Shown one piece after another: positions 1-7,386 of a DNA stretch of 64,000 nucleotides. The position numbers were made by a program, and so were the translations under genes. Position 1 is the stretch's first letter. The number at the start of each line of letters is the position of its first letter. The notes beneath the pieces are model-generated. The model was not told where the DNA came from, searched no databases, and saw only the letters and a program-made list of their open reading frames with translations. Origin of the DNA: Pseudonocardia oroxyli (GTDB taxonomy: Bacteria > Actinomycetota > Actinomycetes > Mycobacteriales > Pseudonocardiaceae); NCBI RefSeq assembly GCF_900102195.1, contig NZ_FNBE01000009.1, positions 124,001-188,000 on the forward strand, in the 5' to 3' direction.

Positions 1-752
1 CCGGGTTGGAGCGTGCCGTAGACGAAGAGCCGGTCGGGCCAGGAGTCTGGGTTCGGCGGACCGTGCACCGTGGTCGCGTCGAGGCGGTCGTCCCCGGGGA
101 CGCCGACGAGTCCCCGCGCCGCGGACTGGGGCACGTCCGCGCACCGGACGGGGGCACCGTCGACGAGGAGCGGCCGTCGCACCTCCGCCGCACCCAGGTA
201 GACGAACGGCGACCCCACCCGTGAGTGGCGATGGTCGCCATGGCGACCATCGCCACTCACGAGGTCGACGGTCCCGGAGTGCAGGCGGGCCAGGCGGTAG
301 CGGCCGACGACCCGGCCCTCGCACCGGTCCAGCACCTCGACCTGGGCCGGGGTGGCGAACCAGACCGCGTGCTCCTCCACCACGCCCGGGGCCGAGACCA
401 GGACGGCGGGCCGCTGGTCGTCCACGACCCGCAGGCCCACGGCCCACACCGCGGCCAGGTCCCGCGTCGTGCACCGCTGCACCACCACCGCGCCGGTCAG
501 GCCGAGCGTCGCGCGCAGCCACCCGATCTTCGCCGGGTTCCGGTTGGACCCGTAGGTGAGGACGGGGACCCGGCCCGCCATCGGCACGTCCCCGAGCTCG
601 GCGAGCAGCGCGTCGGGGTCGCCGACCAGCCCGCCGCCCGGCACGTGGACGTACGACTCCGCGGGCACCGCCCCCGGGTACGGCTCGGCCGGGTAGTCGG
701 CGTCGCGGAAGTCGAGGTCGGTCGTGCGCGGTAAGTGGTGCTCTGGCACCAC
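1..752 (-). CDS. Tandem gamma-glutamylcyclotransferase-like protein, 3' end off the window
   Basis: An open frame of about 250 codons runs to the left edge without a stop. Domain 1 begins with the signature VLTYGSNRNPAK and contains the family-like segment EVLDRCEGRVVGRYRLARL. Near the edge a second domain opens with LFVYGTLQPG, the usual N-terminal motif of the GGCT/AIG2 fold, so the protein is a two-domain tandem. GGCT proteins cleave gamma-glutamyl peptides to 5-oxoproline; the substrate here is unknown. The first possible start, GTG at 752, follows the stop of the upstream permease directly and lies inside a palindrome; ATG at 581 is an alternative that would remove about 57 plausible residues. 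A second 40-base palindrome (220-261) is read in frame between the two domains as about 14 extra residues (VSGDGRHGDHRHSR). Catalytic assignment is by motif only. Confidence 0.65.
   Translation of the reverse strand, partial: MVPEHHLPRTTDLDFRDADYPAEPYPGAVPAESYVHVPGGGLVGDPDALLAELGDVPMAGRVPVLTYGSNRNPAKIGWLRATLGLTGAVVVQRCTTRDLAAVWAVGLRVVDDQRPAVLVSAPGVVEEHAVWFATPAQVEVLDRCEGRVVGRYRLARLHSGTVDLVSGDGRHGDHRHSRVGSPFVYLGAAEVRRPLLVDGAPVRCADVPQSAARGLVGVPGDDRLDATTVHGPPNPDSWPDRLFVYGTLQP
220..261. repeat. Palindromic element copy 1, class A, inside a coding frame
   Basis: A perfect inverted repeat. Bases 221-260 form two 20-base arms, and the flanking C and G extend it by one pair. The left arm starts GTGAGTGGCGATGGTCGC. 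It belongs to the same family as copies at 6686 and 21729. Unlike the others it is not at a gene end: on the minus strand it is read in frame through the GGCT-like gene. Confidence 0.9.
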
Positions 753-764
753 TTACCGCGCACG
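723..764. repeat. Palindromic element copy 2, class B, with second hairpin 766-778
   Basis: Arms GTGCGCGGTAAGTGGTGC (724-741) and its exact complement (746-763) flank a TCTG loop, with one extra C-G pair outside. A small hairpin GCGCC-GAA-GGCGC follows at 766-778, inside the last codons of the minus-strand permease gene. The right arm supplies that gene's TAA stop (753-755). The next minus-strand frame opens with GTG codons directly after it. Probable tandem-hairpin terminator or intercistronic processing element. Confidence 0.9.
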
Positions 765-1601
765 GGCGCCGAAGGCGCGGATCGTGAGGGCGACGACGAA
801 GCAGGCGGCGCACACGAGCCCCATGGCGCCGGCGATCGAGGTGTCGAAGGTCAGGGCGGTCACGTGCCCCACGATCGCACCCACCCACCCGACGCCCACG
901 GCCACGGCCACCATCGCGCCCAGCCGCCGGGTCAGCAGGTAGGCCGTGGCGGCGGGGACGATCAGCATCGTCACGACGAGGATGGCGCCGACCGCCTCGA
1001 ACGCCGACACGGCGGTGATCGCCACGGCGACCAGCAGCAGGCGGGACAGCAGCCGGGGGCGCAGCCCGGTGACCCGGCTGAACTGCGGGTCGAACGTCGT
1101 GGCCCGCAGCTCCTTCCACAGCGCCGTGACCAGCAGCAGGTTCAGCACCGCGACGCAGGCCAGCACCACCCCGGACCGGGCGAGGACGACCCCGCCGACG
1201 GTCACCGTGTCGAAGGGCGCGAACGCGATCTCGCCGTAGATGGTGGAGTCGAGGTCGAGGTGGATGTCCGAGGCGTAGCGGGTGATGCCCAGGACGCCGA
1301 GGGAGAACAGCGCGGGGAAGACGAGTGCGATCGCGGCGTCGGAGGCGACGAGGCCGGTGGCGCGGATCGCGTCGATGCCGAGGACGCAGAGCACCGCGAA
1401 CGCCGCCGCCCCCGCGACCACCGGGACGGGCGCGCGGGTCTCGCCGATCAGCCACACGGCCACGATCCCCGGCAGCACCGCGTGGCTCACGGCGTCGGAC
1501 AGCAGGGCCATGCGGCGCAGCACCAGGAAGGGGCCGAGGAGGCCGCACGCGGTCGCCGTCAGGCCGGCGACCAGCACGATCACCAGGTCGTCCGCGGTCA
1601 T
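753..1601 (-). CDS. Metal ABC transporter permease (Mn/Zn/Fe type), second subunit
   Basis: A multispanning inner-membrane protein of 282 residues in the ABC-3 (ZnuB/TroD/MntC) family, which forms the channel for divalent metal import. It has about eight hydrophobic segments and the conserved early segment FLVLRRMALLSDAVSHAVLPG, which contacts the ATPase. The ATG at 1601 overlaps the stop of the upstream permease by four bases (ATGA), a sign of translational coupling. Upstream in-frame codons are antisense-like and rejected. The C-terminus ends inside palindromic element copy 2. It is the last transport gene of a four-gene minus-strand operon. Metal specificity cannot be set from this subunit alone. 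Confidence 0.9.
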   Translation of the reverse strand: MTADDLVIVLVAGLTATACGLLGPFLVLRRMALLSDAVSHAVLPGIVAVWLIGETRAPVPVVAGAAAFAVLCVLGIDAIRATGLVASDAAIALVFPALFSLGVLGITRYASDIHLDLDSTIYGEIAFAPFDTVTVGGVVLARSGVVLACVAVLNLLLVTALWKELRATTFDPQFSRVTGLRPRLLSRLLLVAVAITAVSAFEAVGAILVVTMLIVPAATAYLLTRRLGAMVAVAVGVGWVGAIVGHVTALTFDTSIAGAMGLVCAACFVVALTIRAFGARAR

Positions 1602-2737
1602 CGCGCCAGCCTCTCCAGCTCGGCGAGCGCCTCGGGGGCGAGGGTGCGGCGCAGGTCGTGCAGGTCGGGTTCGCGCGCGTCCCGGAGCCGGATCTGCGGG
1701 CCGTACCGCAACCAGGCCCGCCACAGCTCGTCCCGGTCCTGGGCCTCGCGGCGCGCCCGTTCCCCGGCGACGGTCAACACGCCGTCCGGCGTCATCAGGT
1801 TGGCCCGGACCAGTCGCCTGCTCGTGCCGCCCGCCAACAGCAGCCGGTCCCGCTCCATCCGACGACGGCGGCGCGTCAGCCGTGCGCGGCGCGCGAGCAC
1901 CCCGCGGCGCGGCGCCAGCAGCACGGCCAGCACCGCCACGGCGACCCCCACCAGCACGACGACCGGCCCGGTGGGCAGCTGCGCGCGGGTGGCGAGCAGC
2001 GCGCCCGCCACCCCCACGACCGCGCCGACGATCCCGGCCAGCACCAGCACCCGGCCGAACGAGTCGGCGAGCTGGCGCGCCACGACCGTCGGCACCGCGA
2101 GCATCGCCACCATCAGGATCGCGCCGACCAGCCGCACCCCGATCACCACGGCCGCCACCAGGAACGCCGTCACGGCGACCTCGACCAGCCTCGTCGGTGC
2201 GCCGATCGCCCCGGCGTAGGCCCGGTCGAACAGCGTGGTCACGAGCATCCGTCGCAGCAGCAGCACCGCGAGCAGCCCGACGGCACCGAGGAGCCCCATC
2301 ACGGCGACGTCCCGTTCGAGCAGGCCCGCCGCCTGGCCGAAGAGGAAGGCCTCGAGCCCGGCCTGCTGCGCGTCTCCCGTCGCGGTGATGTGGGTGAGCA
2401 GCACGATCCCCAACGAGAAGAAGCCGGACAGCACCACCCCGATCGCCGTGTCCGCCCGCAGCACGCTGCGCTCCACGGCCACCATCAACAACGCCGCCAC
2501 CAGCCCCGCGACCGCCGCCCCGGCGAGCAGCCCCGCGATCTCCTTCGTCCCGGTGACGAGAAAGGCCACGCAGACGCCGGGCAGCGTGGCGTGCGCGATG
2601 GCGTCGCCGACGAGGGACCGGCCCCGCAGCACGGCGAACGAGCCGAGCACCCCCGCGGAGATGCCGAGGACCAGCGCTCCCGCGACGACGACGGTGTCGG
2701 TGTAGGGCAGCCCGAGGAACGCGCTCAGCCGGTCCAC
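1598..2737 (-). CDS. Metal ABC transporter permease with C-terminal soluble extension
   Basis: An ABC-3 family permease of 379 residues. The first ~280 residues are membrane segments with the family motif SFAVLRGRSLVGDAIAHATLPG. The last ~95 residues are charged and soluble (starting near APRRGVLARRARLTRR, ending ALAELERLAR); this tail resembles the winged-helix-like regulatory tail of some TroC-type permeases and may be cytoplasmic. The GTG start at 2737 lies 13 bases inside the 3' end of the ATPase gene and gives a family-like N-terminus; the longer open frame to 2851 is antisense to the ATPase. It should pair with the downstream permease. The role of the tail is inference. Confidence 0.88.
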   Translation of the reverse strand: MDRLSAFLGLPYTDTVVVAGALVLGISAGVLGSFAVLRGRSLVGDAIAHATLPGVCVAFLVTGTKEIAGLLAGAAVAGLVAALLMVAVERSVLRADTAIGVVLSGFFSLGIVLLTHITATGDAQQAGLEAFLFGQAAGLLERDVAVMGLLGAVGLLAVLLLRRMLVTTLFDRAYAGAIGAPTRLVEVAVTAFLVAAVVIGVRLVGAILMVAMLAVPTVVARQLADSFGRVLVLAGIVGAVVGVAGALLATRAQLPTGPVVVLVGVAVAVLAVLLAPRRGVLARRARLTRRRRRMERDRLLLAGGTSRRLVRANLMTPDGVLTVAGERARREAQDRDELWRAWLRYGPQIRLRDAREPDLHDLRRTLAPEALAELERLAR

Positions 2738-3462
2738 ACCGGGGTCCCCTCCGGCAGGCCCGCGCCGTACGCCTCGCGGATGCGGTCCTCGGTGAGCACG
2801 TCGGCGACCGGCCCGCAGCCGAGCGCGCGGACGTTCAGCAGCAGCACCCATTCGAACGCGCTGCGGACCTGGGCGAGGTCGTGGTGTACGACGACCGTGG
2901 AGCCCCCGTCCGCGGACAGCTCCTGGAGGAGCTCGAGGAGGTCGGCCTGGGTGCGGGCGTCGATGCCGGCGAACGGCTCGTCCATGACCAGCACCTCCGC
3001 CTGCTGCGCCAGGGCCCGGGCGAGGAAGACGCGCTGTCGCTGGCCGCCGGAGAGCTGGCCGATCTGCCGTCGGGCGAAGGCGGACATGCCCACCCGCTCC
3101 AGGCAGTCCGCGGCGATCGCCCGGTCCGCGCGTCCGACGCGGCGGAACCAGCCCGCCGCCCGGTAGCGGCCCATCGCCACCACCTCGGCGACGGTGATCG
3201 GGAAGTCCCAGTCCACGGACTCGGCCTGGGGCACGTAGGCGAGGTTCGCCAGGCCCGCGCGGCCCTCCACGTCCGCGATCCGCACCGTGCCCGTGTCCGA
3301 GGTGACGAGGCCGAGGGCGGCCTTGAGCAGCGTGGACTTGCCCGCCCCGTTCGGCCCGACGATCGCGGACAGCGCCCCGGCGGGGAACGCGGCGTCCACC
3401 TGCCAGAGCGCGGGCGCGGCGCGGTAGCTGACCGTGAGGCCGCTGATCTCCAGGGCGTTCAT
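2725..3462 (-). CDS. Metal ABC transporter ATP-binding protein (MntB/ZnuC-like)
   Basis: A 245-residue cytoplasmic ATPase that energises metal uptake. Walker A is GPNGAGKST, the signature is LSGGQRQR, Walker B is VLVMDEPF, and the switch histidine is in VVVHHDLAQ. The Q-loop region contains SVDWDFPITV, typical of manganese/zinc importers. Its ATG overlaps the binding-protein stop by four bases, and its 3' end overlaps the next permease by 13, so the operon is tightly coupled. Family assignment is firm; manganese as the ion is inferred from the binding protein. Confidence 0.93.
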   Translation of the reverse strand: MNALEISGLTVSYRAAPALWQVDAAFPAGALSAIVGPNGAGKSTLLKAALGLVTSDTGTVRIADVEGRAGLANLAYVPQAESVDWDFPITVAEVVAMGRYRAAGWFRRVGRADRAIAADCLERVGMSAFARRQIGQLSGGQRQRVFLARALAQQAEVLVMDEPFAGIDARTQADLLELLQELSADGGSTVVVHHDLAQVRSAFEWVLLLNVRALGCGPVADVLTEDRIREAYGAGLPEGTPVWTG

Positions 3463-4388
3463 GCGCGGTTCTCCAATGCTGAGGCGATCAGCTGGGCGTT
3501 GGCCCGGACCATGCCGACGTACGTTCCCTCGGGGGTGCCCTCGGCGCCCGCGGAGTCGGTGTAGAGCTCGCCGCCGATCCGGGTGGTCCAGCCGCGTTGC
3601 CGGGTGGCCGCCAGCAGGGCGTCCACGGTCTGGCGGGGCACGGAGGTCTCGATGAACACCGCGGGCACCTGCCGCGCGGCGATCTCCGCGGCCACCCGCT
3701 CGACGTCCGCCGTGGTCGCCTCCGCCGCCGTCGAGATGCCCTGGATCGCGGCCACCTCGACGCCGTAGCGGCGCCCGAAGTAGGTGAACGCGTCGTGGCT
3801 GGTCACGAGGATGCGGTGCGCGGGCGGGATCGCGGCCATCAGGGCTGCGACCTCGCCGTCCAGCGCGACGAGCTCGGCGTCGTACTCGGCGAGCCGGGCG
3901 CGGTAGCCGTCGGCGTGGGTGGGATCGAGCGCGGTCAGCTCCTCGGCGATCGTGCGGGCGCAGTCCCGCCAGAGCGAGACGTCGAACCAGACGTGCGGGT
4001 CCGGCGCGTTCCCGTGCAGGAGCAGCCGGTCGCGCGGGATCCCGTCGGTGACGGCCCGGGTGGGCTGGCGGGCGGACAGGTCGGCGAGCAGGTCGCCCAT
4101 CTTGCCCTCCAGCTCCAGGCCGCCGTAGAAGATCACGTCCGCGTTCCGGAAGGTGCGCACGTCCCGCGCGCTGGCCTTGAACAGGTGCGGGTCGACCCCC
4201 GGCCCCATCAGCCCGGTCACCTCGACGCGGTCGCCGCCGATCCGGCGCACCGCGTCCGTGATCATCGTCGTGGTGGTGGTGACCTGCAGCCTCCGCTCGG
4301 CCACGGGGGCGCGGTCGGCCGTGACCGTCTGGGCGGCACAGCCCGTGAGGACCAGCGCCAGCAGCGCCAGGACCGCCCGGATCCGCAT
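3459..4388 (-). CDS. Metal-binding lipoprotein of ABC importer (TroA/MntA/PsaA cluster A-I)
   Basis: A 309-residue secreted lipoprotein. The N-terminus is a lipoprotein signal ending in LTGC, so the mature protein should be anchored outside the membrane. It captures the metal and delivers it to the permeases. Expected ligands of the family are visible: His in VDPHLFK, His in PDPHVWFD, Glu in VFIETSVP and Asp in LYTDSAG. The His-His-Glu-Asp set and the absence of a His-rich loop favour manganese (PsaA/MntA-like) over zinc, though zinc is not excluded. It is the first gene of the operon. A GAGG lies 5-8 bases before the ATG. Confidence 0.92.
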   Translation of the reverse strand: MRIRAVLALLALVLTGCAAQTVTADRAPVAERRLQVTTTTTMITDAVRRIGGDRVEVTGLMGPGVDPHLFKASARDVRTFRNADVIFYGGLELEGKMGDLLADLSARQPTRAVTDGIPRDRLLLHGNAPDPHVWFDVSLWRDCARTIAEELTALDPTHADGYRARLAEYDAELVALDGEVAALMAAIPPAHRILVTSHDAFTYFGRRYGVEVAAIQGISTAAEATTADVERVAAEIAARQVPAVFIETSVPRQTVDALLAATRQRGWTTRIGGELYTDSAGAEGTPEGTYVGMVRANAQLIASALENRA

Positions 4389-4410
4389 ATAGCCTCGTCT
4401 ACTTCGAAGG

Positions 4411-4424
4411 TGAGAGCCCTCTAA
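4411..4424. promoter_or_regulatory. Candidate metal-regulator operator (DtxR/MntR-like dyad)
   Basis: On the minus strand this reads TTAGAG-GG-CTCTCA, a 6-2-6 dyad with one mismatch. It lies 22 bases before the ATG of the metal-binding lipoprotein gene, in the divergent region shared with mtnA. A DtxR-family repressor would be expected for a manganese operon. No regulator gene is adjacent, so this is a position-based suggestion. Confidence 0.35.
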
Positions 4425-4487
4425 CAGGTGCGCTGACTATAGGGTGCCCGACCCGCCCGCGGTGTCTCCGTTTGAGAAGGTCTGAGG

Positions 4488-5432
4488 GTGTCCTCCGCCA
4501 CTGACGCCCCCGACGCCACCGAGCTCCCGCCCACGTTGCGCTGGCGGGACGACGCGCTCGTCCTCCTGGACCAGACCCGCCTGCCCGCGATCGAGACGCT
4601 CACGGTCCGCACGGTGGCCGAGCTGGTCTCCGCGATCCGACGTCTGGTGGTCCGGGGCGCCCCGGCCCTCGGGGTGGCCGGGGCCTTCGGGGTGGTCCTC
4701 GCGCGGCGCGAGGGCATCGACCCGGAGGTGATCGCCTCGGCCCGCCCCACCGCCGTCAACCTGCGGCGCGGGGTGGAACGGGCGGCCGCCGCGGCGGACC
4801 CCCTGGCCGAGGCCCGGGCCGTGCTGGCCGAGGACGTGGCGTCCTGCCACGCCATCGGCGACCGCGGCGCCGCCCTGCTGACCGAGCTCTGCGGCGACCG
4901 CCCCCTGAGCCTGCACACGCACTGCAACGCGGGCGCCCTGGCGTGCGTGGAGTGGGGCACGGCGCTGGGGGTGGTGCGGTCCCTGCACGCCGCGGGGCGG
5001 GTGTCGCTGGTCGTGGCGGACGAGACCCGGCCGCTGCTGCAGGGGTCCCGGATCACCGCCGTCGAGCTGGCGGCGATCGGGGTGGCGCACCGGGTGGTCG
5101 TCGACGGCGCGGCGGGCTCGGTGATCGCCCGGGGGCTGGTGGACGCCGTGGTGGTCGGGGCGGACCGGATCGCGGCGAACGGCGACGTGGCGAACAAGAT
5201 CGGCACGTATCCGCTGGCCCTGGCCGCCGCCCGGGCCGGGATCCCGTTCGTGGTGGCGGCGCCGGAGACCACCGTGGACCCGGGCACCGCGTCCGGCGCG
5301 GAGATCGAGATCGAGGAGCGGGACCCGGCCGAGGTGGTCGTCGGGTTCGACGCGTGGAACCCCGCCTTCGACGTCACCCCGGCGGACCTGGTGACGGCGA
5401 TCGTCACCGACACCCGCGTCTGGCGCCCGTGA
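4488..5432 (+). CDS. mtnA: S-methyl-5-thioribose-1-phosphate isomerase
   Basis: Isomerises methylthioribose-1-phosphate to methylthioribulose-1-phosphate in the methionine salvage pathway. The protein has 314 residues, near the usual 340, with the eIF2B-like fold. Diagnostic motifs are VRGAPALGVAGAFGV, the catalytic-cysteine motif LHTHCNAGALA, and the Asp-containing VVGADRIAANGDVANKIGTY. The GTG at 4488 gives a family-like N-terminus. No other salvage gene is nearby, and the next gene is an MFS transporter linked through two mini-cistrons (5429-5492). The divergent neighbour is the metal importer operon. Enzyme identity is confident. Confidence 0.93.
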   Translation: MSSATDAPDATELPPTLRWRDDALVLLDQTRLPAIETLTVRTVAELVSAIRRLVVRGAPALGVAGAFGVVLARREGIDPEVIASARPTAVNLRRGVERAAAAADPLAEARAVLAEDVASCHAIGDRGAALLTELCGDRPLSLHTHCNAGALACVEWGTALGVVRSLHAAGRVSLVVADETRPLLQGSRITAVELAAIGVAHRVVVDGAAGSVIARGLVDAVVVGADRIAANGDVANKIGTYPLALAAARAGIPFVVAAPETTVDPGTASGAEIEIEERDPAEVVVGFDAWNPAFDVTPADLVTAIVTDTRVWRP

Positions 5433-5492
5433 GGACGCCCGACGCCGGAGGCCGTCGGCCGTGAGAACGTTCGACGCCGGAGGCCGTCGGCC
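5429..5492 (+). repeat. 32-base tandem duplication forming two coupled 11-codon mini-cistrons
   Basis: Units 5429-5460 and 5461-5492 are near identical (GTGAG-R-ACG start, then CGCCGGAGGCCGTCGGCC). Each unit begins with GTG and is a complete short frame ending TGA in the first bases of the next unit: MRTPDAGGRRP, then MRTFDAGGRRP. The mtnA stop overlaps the first GTG, the first mini-stop overlaps the second GTG, and the second mini-stop overlaps the ATG of the MFS gene at 5493. The result is a chain of 4-base stop/start overlaps. Whether the peptides are made is unknown. Confidence 0.8.
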
Positions 5493-6689
5493 ATGAGAAC
5501 AGCCGCGTTCCGCCTCATGCTGGCGGTGACCGTCCTCGGCTTCGGCGGGCACGCGCTGCTGCTCCCGGTGCTGCCGCTGTGGGTGAGCCGCGCGGGCAGC
5601 GGGGAGTTCGGTGCCGGCGCCACGACCGGCGTGTTCATGCTGACCACGGTGCTGACCCAGCTCGCGGTGCCGTGGCTGCTCCGCGTGCTCGGTTACCGCG
5701 CCGTCTTCGCGAGCGGCCTGGTGCTCCTCGCCGCGCCGACCCCGTTCGTGCTCGGCACCGCCGAGCTCGGTCCGGTGCTGGCCCTGAACGCGGTGCGCGG
5801 CATCGGGTTCGGGCTGATCACCGTGGCCGGCAGCGCCCTCGTCGCCGAGCTCGTCCCGCCCGCCGAGCACGGCCGCGCGTCCTCCCGCTACGGGCTCGCC
5901 ATCGGCATCCCCGGCCTGGCGCTGCTCCCGCTCGGCGTCGCGACCGTGGACGCCCTCGGGTTCACCGGGGTCTTCTGGACCGCGACGGCCAGCCCGCTGC
6001 TCGCCGCCCTGCTCGTCCCGTTCCTCCGCGCCACGAGCCCCACGCCCCGCAGGCACGCGTCCGACCCCGGGGTCGAGGAGCTCGCGCGCTCCGAGGCGGG
6101 GGTGGACCGCGTATCACCGGACCCCGTGGCGGGCAGGCGGGCCTTCGTGCTCGCCGGGCTCGGTCCGATGGCCGCGATGCTCGCGGGATCCGTCGCCCAG
6201 GGCGGGCTGACGACGTTCCTCCCGCTGGTGGCGCCCGGTGCGGGCGTCGCCGTGCCGGTGGCGTTGTTCGCCCTCGCGCTCGGGGGTGTGCTCGGCCGGG
6301 GGGTGGCGGGCCCGCTGGTCGACCGCCGCGGGCCGGGCAGGCTGCTGCTGCCCGGCGGAGTGCTGTCCGCCCTGGGGATGGGGGTGGAGCTGCTGGCCGT
6401 GGGCCTGAGCCCGTGGCTGCTCGTGCCCGGCGCCCTCGCCGTCGGGCTGGGGTTCGGGCTGGTGCAGAACGACTCGCTGGTCGCCCTGTTCGCCGCCGCG
6501 GGCCCCGCCCGCTACGGCGCCGCGAGCGCGGCCTGGAACATCGGCTTCGACGCCGGCACCGGCGCCGGGGCGAGCGGGTTGGGCGCCGTCGCCCAACCCT
6601 TCGGTTTCCGCGCCGCCTTCGGGGTCGCCGCGCTCCTCCTGCTCGCCACGACCCCGCTCACCCGCCGCCGCAGCTCACCGACCCCGTGA
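5493..6689 (+). CDS. Major facilitator superfamily transporter
   Basis: A 398-residue integral membrane protein with about twelve hydrophobic segments and a hydrophilic central loop near residues 185-210 (SPTPRRHASDPG). The N-terminal half carries a YRAVFASGLVLL-type segment and the loop EHGRASSRYG typical of MFS exporters. The substrate cannot be read from sequence. The ATG overlaps the stop of the second 11-codon mini-cistron, so translation may be coupled to mtnA; export of a salvage by-product is one guess. The TGA stop lies within palindromic element copy 3. Confidence 0.85.
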   Translation: MRTAAFRLMLAVTVLGFGGHALLLPVLPLWVSRAGSGEFGAGATTGVFMLTTVLTQLAVPWLLRVLGYRAVFASGLVLLAAPTPFVLGTAELGPVLALNAVRGIGFGLITVAGSALVAELVPPAEHGRASSRYGLAIGIPGLALLPLGVATVDALGFTGVFWTATASPLLAALLVPFLRATSPTPRRHASDPGVEELARSEAGVDRVSPDPVAGRRAFVLAGLGPMAAMLAGSVAQGGLTTFLPLVAPGAGVAVPVALFALALGGVLGRGVAGPLVDRRGPGRLLLPGGVLSALGMGVELLAVGLSPWLLVPGALAVGLGFGLVQNDSLVALFAAAGPARYGAASAAWNIGFDAGTGAGASGLGAVAQPFGFRAAFGVAALLLLATTPLTRRRSSPTP

Positions 6690-6725
6690 GCGGCGATAGT
6701 CGCTCTGGCGACTATCGCCACTCAC
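6686..6725. repeat. Palindromic element copy 3, class A
   Basis: Left arm GTGAGCGGCGATAGTCGC pairs with the right arm around TCTG with one C/A mismatch. It contains the TGA stop of the MFS gene (6687-6689) and lies between convergent genes (MFS on plus, hydrolase on minus, whose stop is at 6751). It is well placed to terminate transcription in both directions. There is no small second hairpin beside it. Confidence 0.88.
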
Positions 6726-6750
6726 GGGTGTCGGTGGCCGCTCACGGGGG

Positions 6751-7386
6751 TCAGTGGCCGCGGGTGATCCACTCCTCGAGGTGCGGGGCCTCGGTGCCGA
6801 TGGTGGTGGCGTCGCCGTGGCCGGTGCGCACGGTCGTGTCGCCCGGGAGCGGCAGGAGCGTGGTCCGGATCGAGTCGATGATGGTGTCGAAGCTCGAGTA
6901 GGAGCGGCCGGTCGCGCCGGGCCCGCCCGCGAACAGGGTGTCCCCGGTGAGGACGGTGCCCAGCTCGGGGATGTACAGGCACGTCGAGCCGGGCGAGTGG
7001 CCCGGGGTGACCAGGGCCTGGATGTCGAGGCCGCCGACGGTCAGCGTGCCCTCGACCCGCCCGTCCGGCTTGCGGTCCGGCCAGGTCATCTCCCACAGCG
7101 GGGCCTCGGCCGGGTCCAGCAGGATCGGGGCGGAGAAGCGGTCGGCGAGGGCCGGGGCCTGGTTGACGTGGTCGTCGTGGGCGTGGGTGCACACGATGGC
7201 CTTGACCCGCCGGTCCCCGACGGCCGCGGCGATGGCGTCCGCGTCGTGGGCGGCGTCGACGATGATCACCTCGGTGTCGTCCCCGACGATCCAGACGTTG
7301 TTGTCGACGTCCCAGGTGCCCCCGTCGAGCGAGAACGTCCCGGAGGTCACCACATGATCGATACCGGTGTGGGTGGGGCCCGCCAT
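6751..7386 (-). CDS. MBL-fold hydrolase, probable S-formylmycothiol hydrolase partner of mscR
   Basis: A 211-residue metallo-beta-lactamase-fold protein with the metal-binding motif CTHAHDDHVNQ, a distal His in TPGHSPGST and Asp in LTGDTLFAGG. The ATG at 7386 overlaps the stop of the formaldehyde dehydrogenase gene by one base (TGATG). The same gene pair occurs in M. tuberculosis (Rv2259-Rv2260). The dehydrogenase yields S-formylmycothiol, so this protein is the natural candidate for hydrolysing it to formate and mycothiol. The fold is certain; the substrate is inferred from the partner gene. Confidence 0.85.
   Translation of the reverse strand: MAGPTHTGIDHVVTSGTFSLDGGTWDVDNNVWIVGDDTEVIIVDAAHDADAIAAAVGDRRVKAIVCTHAHDDHVNQAPALADRFSAPILLDPAEAPLWEMTWPDRKPDGRVEGTLTVGGLDIQALVTPGHSPGSTCLYIPELGTVLTGDTLFAGGPGATGRSYSSFDTIIDSIRTTLLPLPGDTTVRTGHGDATTIGTEAPHLEEWITRGH

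Noticed and set aside
735..2219. 494-residue plus-strand frame opposite the metal permeases
   Set aside because: It is antisense to two well-supported permease genes, is made of Arg/Gly/His-rich low-complexity sequence, and begins inside a palindrome.
4389..4487. Riboswitch upstream of mtnA or the metal operon
   Set aside because: The gap is only about 100 bases and lacks a recognisable SAM or manganese riboswitch core.
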